The position numbers and the translations under genes were made by a program. 64,000 nt of DNA from Pseudarthrobacter sp. PS3-L1. GTDB lineage: Bacteria; Actinomycetota; Actinomycetes; Actinomycetales; Micrococcaceae. This document shows, piece after piece, positions 62,875 through 64,000 of this stretch; position 1 is the stretch's first letter, and every line of letters begins with the position of its first letter. The DNA is taken from the NCBI RefSeq assembly GCF_030063285.1, contig NZ_JASISU010000003.1, positions 669,967 through 733,966 of the forward strand, given 5' to 3'. The notes beneath the pieces were generated by a model. It worked only from the letters and a program-made list of their open reading frames with translations. It was not told the DNA's origin and made no database searches.

Positions 62875-63041
62875 TGGCAAAAGACAAAGATGTACGTCCG
62901 ATCATCAAGCTGAAGTCCACCGCCGGCACGGGTTACACCTACGTCACGCGCAAGAACCGCCGTAACGACCCCGACCGCATGGTTCTGAAGAAGTACGATC
63001 CCAAGATCCGCCAGCACGTCGAATTCCGAGAGGAGCGCTAA
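62874..63041 (+). CDS. rpmG: 50S ribosomal protein L33, cysteine-free form
   Basis: A 55-residue L33: [20 protein letters not shown] then [20 protein letters not shown]. It has no Cys at all, the zinc-free form. It starts at a GTG that shares its G with the rpmB stop. Too short for many gene scans, but the sequence is clear. Confidence 0.95.
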   Translation: MAKDKDVRPIIKLKSTAGTGYTYVTRKNRRNDPDRMVLKKYDPKIRQHVEFREER

Positions 63042-63046
63042 AGCAT

Positions 63047-63352
63047 ATGGCTAAGAAGTCAATGATCGCCAAGAACGAACAGCGTAAAGTTATCGTTGAG
63101 CGTTACGCTGCCAAGCGCCTCGAATTGAAGAAGGCCCTGGTAGACCCCAACTCCACCGACGAAGTTCGCGAAGCAGCACGCCTCGGCCTGCAGAAGCTCC
63201 CGCGTAACGCCTCGCCGATTCGCGTTCGTAACCGCGACATCATCGATGGCCGTCCGCGTGGAACATTCCAGAAGTTCGGTATCTCCCGTGTTCGCTTCCG
63301 CGACATGGCGCACCGTGGAGAACTTCCGGGCATCACCAAGTCTTCCTGGTAA
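63047..63352 (+). CDS. rpsN: 30S ribosomal protein S14, long cysteine-free form
   Basis: A 101-residue S14: [20 protein letters not shown] at the start and the C-terminal [20 protein letters not shown] then [20 protein letters not shown]. The long form has no CxxC zinc motif (zinc S14 is about 61 residues). It begins 5 bases after rpmG, with GAGAGGAGCGC upstream, so rpmB-rpmG-rpsN form one operon. Confidence 0.96.
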   Translation: MAKKSMIAKNEQRKVIVERYAAKRLELKKALVDPNSTDEVREAARLGLQKLPRNASPIRVRNRDIIDGRPRGTFQKFGISRVRFRDMAHRGELPGITKSSW

Positions 63353-63379
63353 TCCGCTTCTGCTGATTCCACACGCTTG

Positions 63380-63417
63380 AGAAGGGGCGAACAACGTAAA
63401 CGTTGTTCGCCCCTTCT
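63380..63417 (+). terminator. Terminator of the rpmB-rpmG-rpsN operon
   Basis: A perfect 18-bp stem (63380-63397 with 63400-63417) and a 2-base loop AA, so 3 to 4 loop bases in practice, followed by GTGTTTAA. Strong and unambiguous by stem. Confidence 0.9.
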
Positions 63418-63615
63418 GTGTTTAAGCCGTTCATGCGGAATCACTCCACCGACACCTGCTGCCGTGCCAGAAGGGGTAACAGTGGGTAGGAAGCGACTCC
63501 GGGCCTATGTGGTGGAGCGCACATAAGAAATGGTCGACGCCGCGTTCGCCCTGGAGGTACCAGGAAGCCTCCCTGCCGCACCAGGTAGCGGATTTTGCGG
63601 ACCCCAGGGGTGGAT

Positions 63616-63644
63616 TTGCGGTGGGGGTGGTGTGGGTGTATTGT
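63616..63644 (+). promoter_or_regulatory. Candidate rrn promoter P1
   Basis: TTGCGG (63616-63621), 17 bases, TATTGT (63639-63644). It lies upstream of a second promoter that starts with the same TGGATTTGC block (63611 and 63790), as tandem rrn promoters do. Confidence 0.45.
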
Positions 63645-63794
63645 TTTCTAAGTCGCCGCGAGGGGAACAGCTTAGAGCTTGTTACCGCGGGTGGCCAATC
63701 CCCTTTATTTCAAGCCATTTTCTGGTTGTGCTTTGTGGTGCTTCTGGTGGTGTGGGGTGTTCTTGGTTCTTGTGTGTTGCTGGTCCTGGTGGAT

Positions 63795-63823
63795 TTGCTT
63801 CGGGTGAGAATTTAGGGTAAGTT
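63795..63823 (+). promoter_or_regulatory. Candidate rrn promoter P2
   Basis: TTGCTT (63795-63800), 17 bases, TAAGTT (63818-63823). The GC-rich CTCCGGAG (63833-63840) and the rrn-leader-like sequence follow. Stretch 63430-63790 before it has no gene and is GT-rich. Confidence 0.5.
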
Positions 63824-64000
63824 TGAAAAGTTGCTCCGGAGCGATCCTGAACGTTTGTTTGGGTGGTGCCGGGTGTGTCTGTTGTTTGAGAACTCAATAG
63901 TGTGCCAAGTTTATTGATACCAATTTTTTATATGAATTGGTTGAATTATGCCAGGTTGTGCCGCCCCTGTGGTGCGGTCTGGTTATTTTTTGGCTGGTTT
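63824..64000 (+). other. Leader of a ribosomal RNA operon (16S gene not reached)
   Basis: TTGTTTGAGAACTCAATAGT followed by GTGCCAAGTTT (63880-63911) is the sequence found just ahead of 16S genes in Micrococcales. Inverted repeats CCAATT/AATTGG (63920-63940) suit the processing stem. The 16S start motif (AGAGTTTGATC) is not in the window. Confidence 0.72.

Noticed and set aside
63507..63897. Open frames near the right end (hydrophobic, Val/Leu/Gly-rich)
   Set aside because: Arise from GT-rich promoter and leader DNA of the rrn operon; no ribosome site and no family match.
1..64000. CRISPR arrays, insertion sequences, integrases, phage genes or tRNA genes
   Set aside because: No regular repeat-spacer pattern, transposase or integrase motif, or cloverleaf was seen on either strand by eye.

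Overview
The window looks like chromosome of a high-GC Gram-positive soil actinobacterium of the Micrococcaceae, most likely Arthrobacter or a close relative (Pseudarthrobacter, Paenarthrobacter). The grounds are coding regions rich in G/C-ending codons, many GTG starts, a SAM-IV-type riboswitch, a DtxR-type iron box, actinobacterial families (DUF6297 with its ATPase, XRE/MmyB, DUF456, DUF4282) and, at the right end, an rRNA-operon leader of Micrococcales type. I see no insertion sequence, prophage, CRISPR array or tRNA gene.

Layout. 1-9.2 kb: the 5' part of alanine dehydrogenase, a PucR-type regulator, an orphan excisionase-like protein, a hydrolase, then a mannitol PTS block (ptsI, TetR regulator, mtlA, mtlD) closed by a strong terminator. 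9.3-20.8 kb: mostly transport and regulation: GNAT, a MarR/MFS pair with twin operators, a DUF6297/ABC pair, a sugar porter, a DHA2 drug exporter, RraA, another MFS, DUF456 and a helical-repeat-like protein. 20.8-24.3 kb: a WXG100-like protein with a lipoprotein partner, an Lrp regulator and a DUF1801 protein. 24.3-26.5 kb: a SAM riboswitch ahead of amiS and an SfnB/DszC-like flavin monooxygenase, a probable sulfur-scavenging operon. 26.5-34.6 kb: gluQ, a small SpoT-like HD protein, succinate-semialdehyde dehydrogenase and an asparagine-use cluster (gntR, asparaginase, aspA, ansP). 34.7-39.7 kb: three oxidoreductase loci with TetR and XRE regulators. 39.7-48.4 kb: nhaA, a deletion scar joining two pseudogene fragments, a divergent UDG-like/GIY-YIG-like pair, S4, NmrA, AKR and YchJ-like genes and small membrane proteins.

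48.7-54.6 kb holds a three-gene SMC-type operon, jetA-jetB-jetC (Wadjet/MksFEB), with coupled ATGA overlaps but no jetD nuclease gene next to it. 54.7-60.0 kb is a five-gene iron-siderophore uptake operon under a DtxR-type box. 60.1-62.4 kb has two paralogous SGNH hydrolases around a MarR gene that looks leaderless. 62.6-63.4 kb is rpmB-rpmG-rpsN in the cysteine-poor form. The last 0.6 kb holds a terminator, two candidate rrn promoters and the rrn leader; the 16S gene itself is not reached.

The most unusual points are the riboswitch-controlled AmiS/monooxygenase operon, the jetABC operon without jetD, the WXG100-like/lipoprotein pair, the UDG-like/GIY-YIG-like pair and the abutting pseudogenes at 41.45 kb.
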